Positions 14,649 through 15,021 of a stretch of 15,021 bases of DNA are shown one piece after another. Under the pieces are notes generated by a model. It was not told the DNA's origin, searched no databases, and saw only the letters and a list, made by a program, of their open reading frames with translations. This stretch comes from Tepidisphaeraceae bacterium (lineage in GTDB: Bacteria > Planctomycetota > Phycisphaerae > Tepidisphaerales > Tepidisphaeraceae): NCBI GenBank assembly GCA_025450555.1, contig JANWHF010000263.1, forward strand, positions 1 through 15,021, given 5' to 3'. Each line of letters starts with the position of its first letter. The stretch's first letter is position 1. A program made the position numbers and the translations under genes.

Positions 14649-14924
14649 TTAGGCCGAAAGATCGATGTGGGGCGGCTCGCCCTCTTCGTCGCCCTGCTTC
14701 TGCTGCTCGCGCTTTTTCTGTTCCTGCCGTTGGCGTTCTTCTTCGCCGACTTCAGGAACGGCGTCGGAGCTTTCCACCTGGTGCTCGAAACGGTCGTCCT
14801 GGGCGGCAACGTCCTTCTCGAGCACCTGCGACCGGCGAACCTGCCGCTCCTTCTCGATTCCCGCCTCGCGCTGGGAATGGATGCTCTGCAGGATCGCACC
14901 GGCAATTGGGTTGAGTTCCGACAT
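14649..14924 (-). CDS. Small charged protein of unknown function
   Basis: This 91-residue soluble protein has no signal peptide or membrane helix. It opens SELNPIAGAILQSIHSQREA, continues with a charged helix and DDRFEHQVESSDAVPEV, and ends in a Glu/Gln/Lys/Arg tract before EPPHIDLSA. It is likely a long helix or coiled coil with a disordered end. I believe related small proteins occur in other Planctomycetota, but I cannot verify this or give a function. It converges with the preceding gene, stops 10 nt apart. The ATG at 14924 has no clear Shine-Dalgarno; a longer frame from 14969 looks less natural. A TATATAT tract at about 14967-14973 could belong to its promoter, but no good -35 box was found. 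Confidence 0.65.
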   Translation of the reverse strand: MSELNPIAGAILQSIHSQREAGIEKERQVRRSQVLEKDVAAQDDRFEHQVESSDAVPEVGEEERQRQEQKKREQQKQGDEEGEPPHIDLSA

Positions 14925-15021
14925 GGGCAAATCCCATCCGCGGCAATCCCCATCCATATATATCGGCACAATCCGCGCATCACATTGCGTCCCATATTTC
15001 GCGCAAAATTCTTATCCGAGC

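Noticed and set aside
13712..14995. A 427-codon open frame on the minus strand
   Set aside because: It is antisense to the secreted-protein gene, and its upstream part overlaps the better supported small gene at 14649-14924 in another frame.
1..15021. tRNA or rRNA genes, CRISPR arrays, transposases, integrases or attachment sites
   Set aside because: I read both strands and found no cloverleaf-like segment with the conserved T-loop, no regularly spaced repeats and no transposase or integrase motifs.

Overview
The window looks like chromosomal DNA from a high-GC Planctomycetota bacterium, possibly Phycisphaerae. This is an inference from gene content: a homodimeric-type glycyl-tRNA synthetase, an ECF sigma factor paired with a long Ala/Gln/Thr/Pro-rich membrane anti-sigma-like protein carrying repeated T-Q-P / P-T-T tracts, a bacterial TMTC-like membrane protein, a GHL6/beta-galactosidase-trimerisation enzyme, a DUF3524 protein, and several genes without a clear Shine-Dalgarno. 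I see no tRNA, rRNA, insertion sequence, phage gene or CRISPR array.

Layout. 1-1529 (-): a GHL6-type glycosyl hydrolase cut by the left edge, divergent from a DUF4190 membrane protein (1636-2280, +). 2297-4519 (-): a PilZ protein, a polyprenyl-phosphate type GT2 and a WecD-like GNAT acetyltransferase; the last two share a 4-bp ATGA overlap. 4668-5786 (+): an M29 aminopeptidase with all expected metal ligands, divergent from pilZ across a 148-bp spacer that holds two palindromes. 5806-8166 (-): a sigma/anti-sigma pair, with an ECF-like promoter abutting the sigma start codon and a housekeeping-type promoter further upstream. 8567-8869 (+): rpsT behind a good sigma-70-like promoter. 9043-11781 (+): glycyl-tRNA synthetase followed after 12 nt by a TTG-initiated DUF3524 (tRNA-queuosine mannosyltransferase-like) protein. 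12024-14638 (+): a TMTC-like GT-C membrane protein and, 8 nt on, a secreted protein with a C-terminal membrane anchor. 14649-14924 (-): a small charged protein of unknown function, convergent with the previous gene.

How they may work together. Three themes recur: translation (rpsT, GlyRS, DUF3524), envelope glycan chemistry (PilZ-GT2-GNAT, TMTC-like, GHL6) and envelope signalling (ECF sigma/anti-sigma). The most testable proposals are an autoregulated, possibly leaderless ECF sigma gene; a c-di-GMP-linked PilZ-GT2-GNAT glycan operon whose lipid-linked sugar might feed a GT-C enzyme such as the TMTC-like protein; and coupling of the DUF3524 gene to glycyl-tRNA synthetase. None of these is proven by sequence alone.
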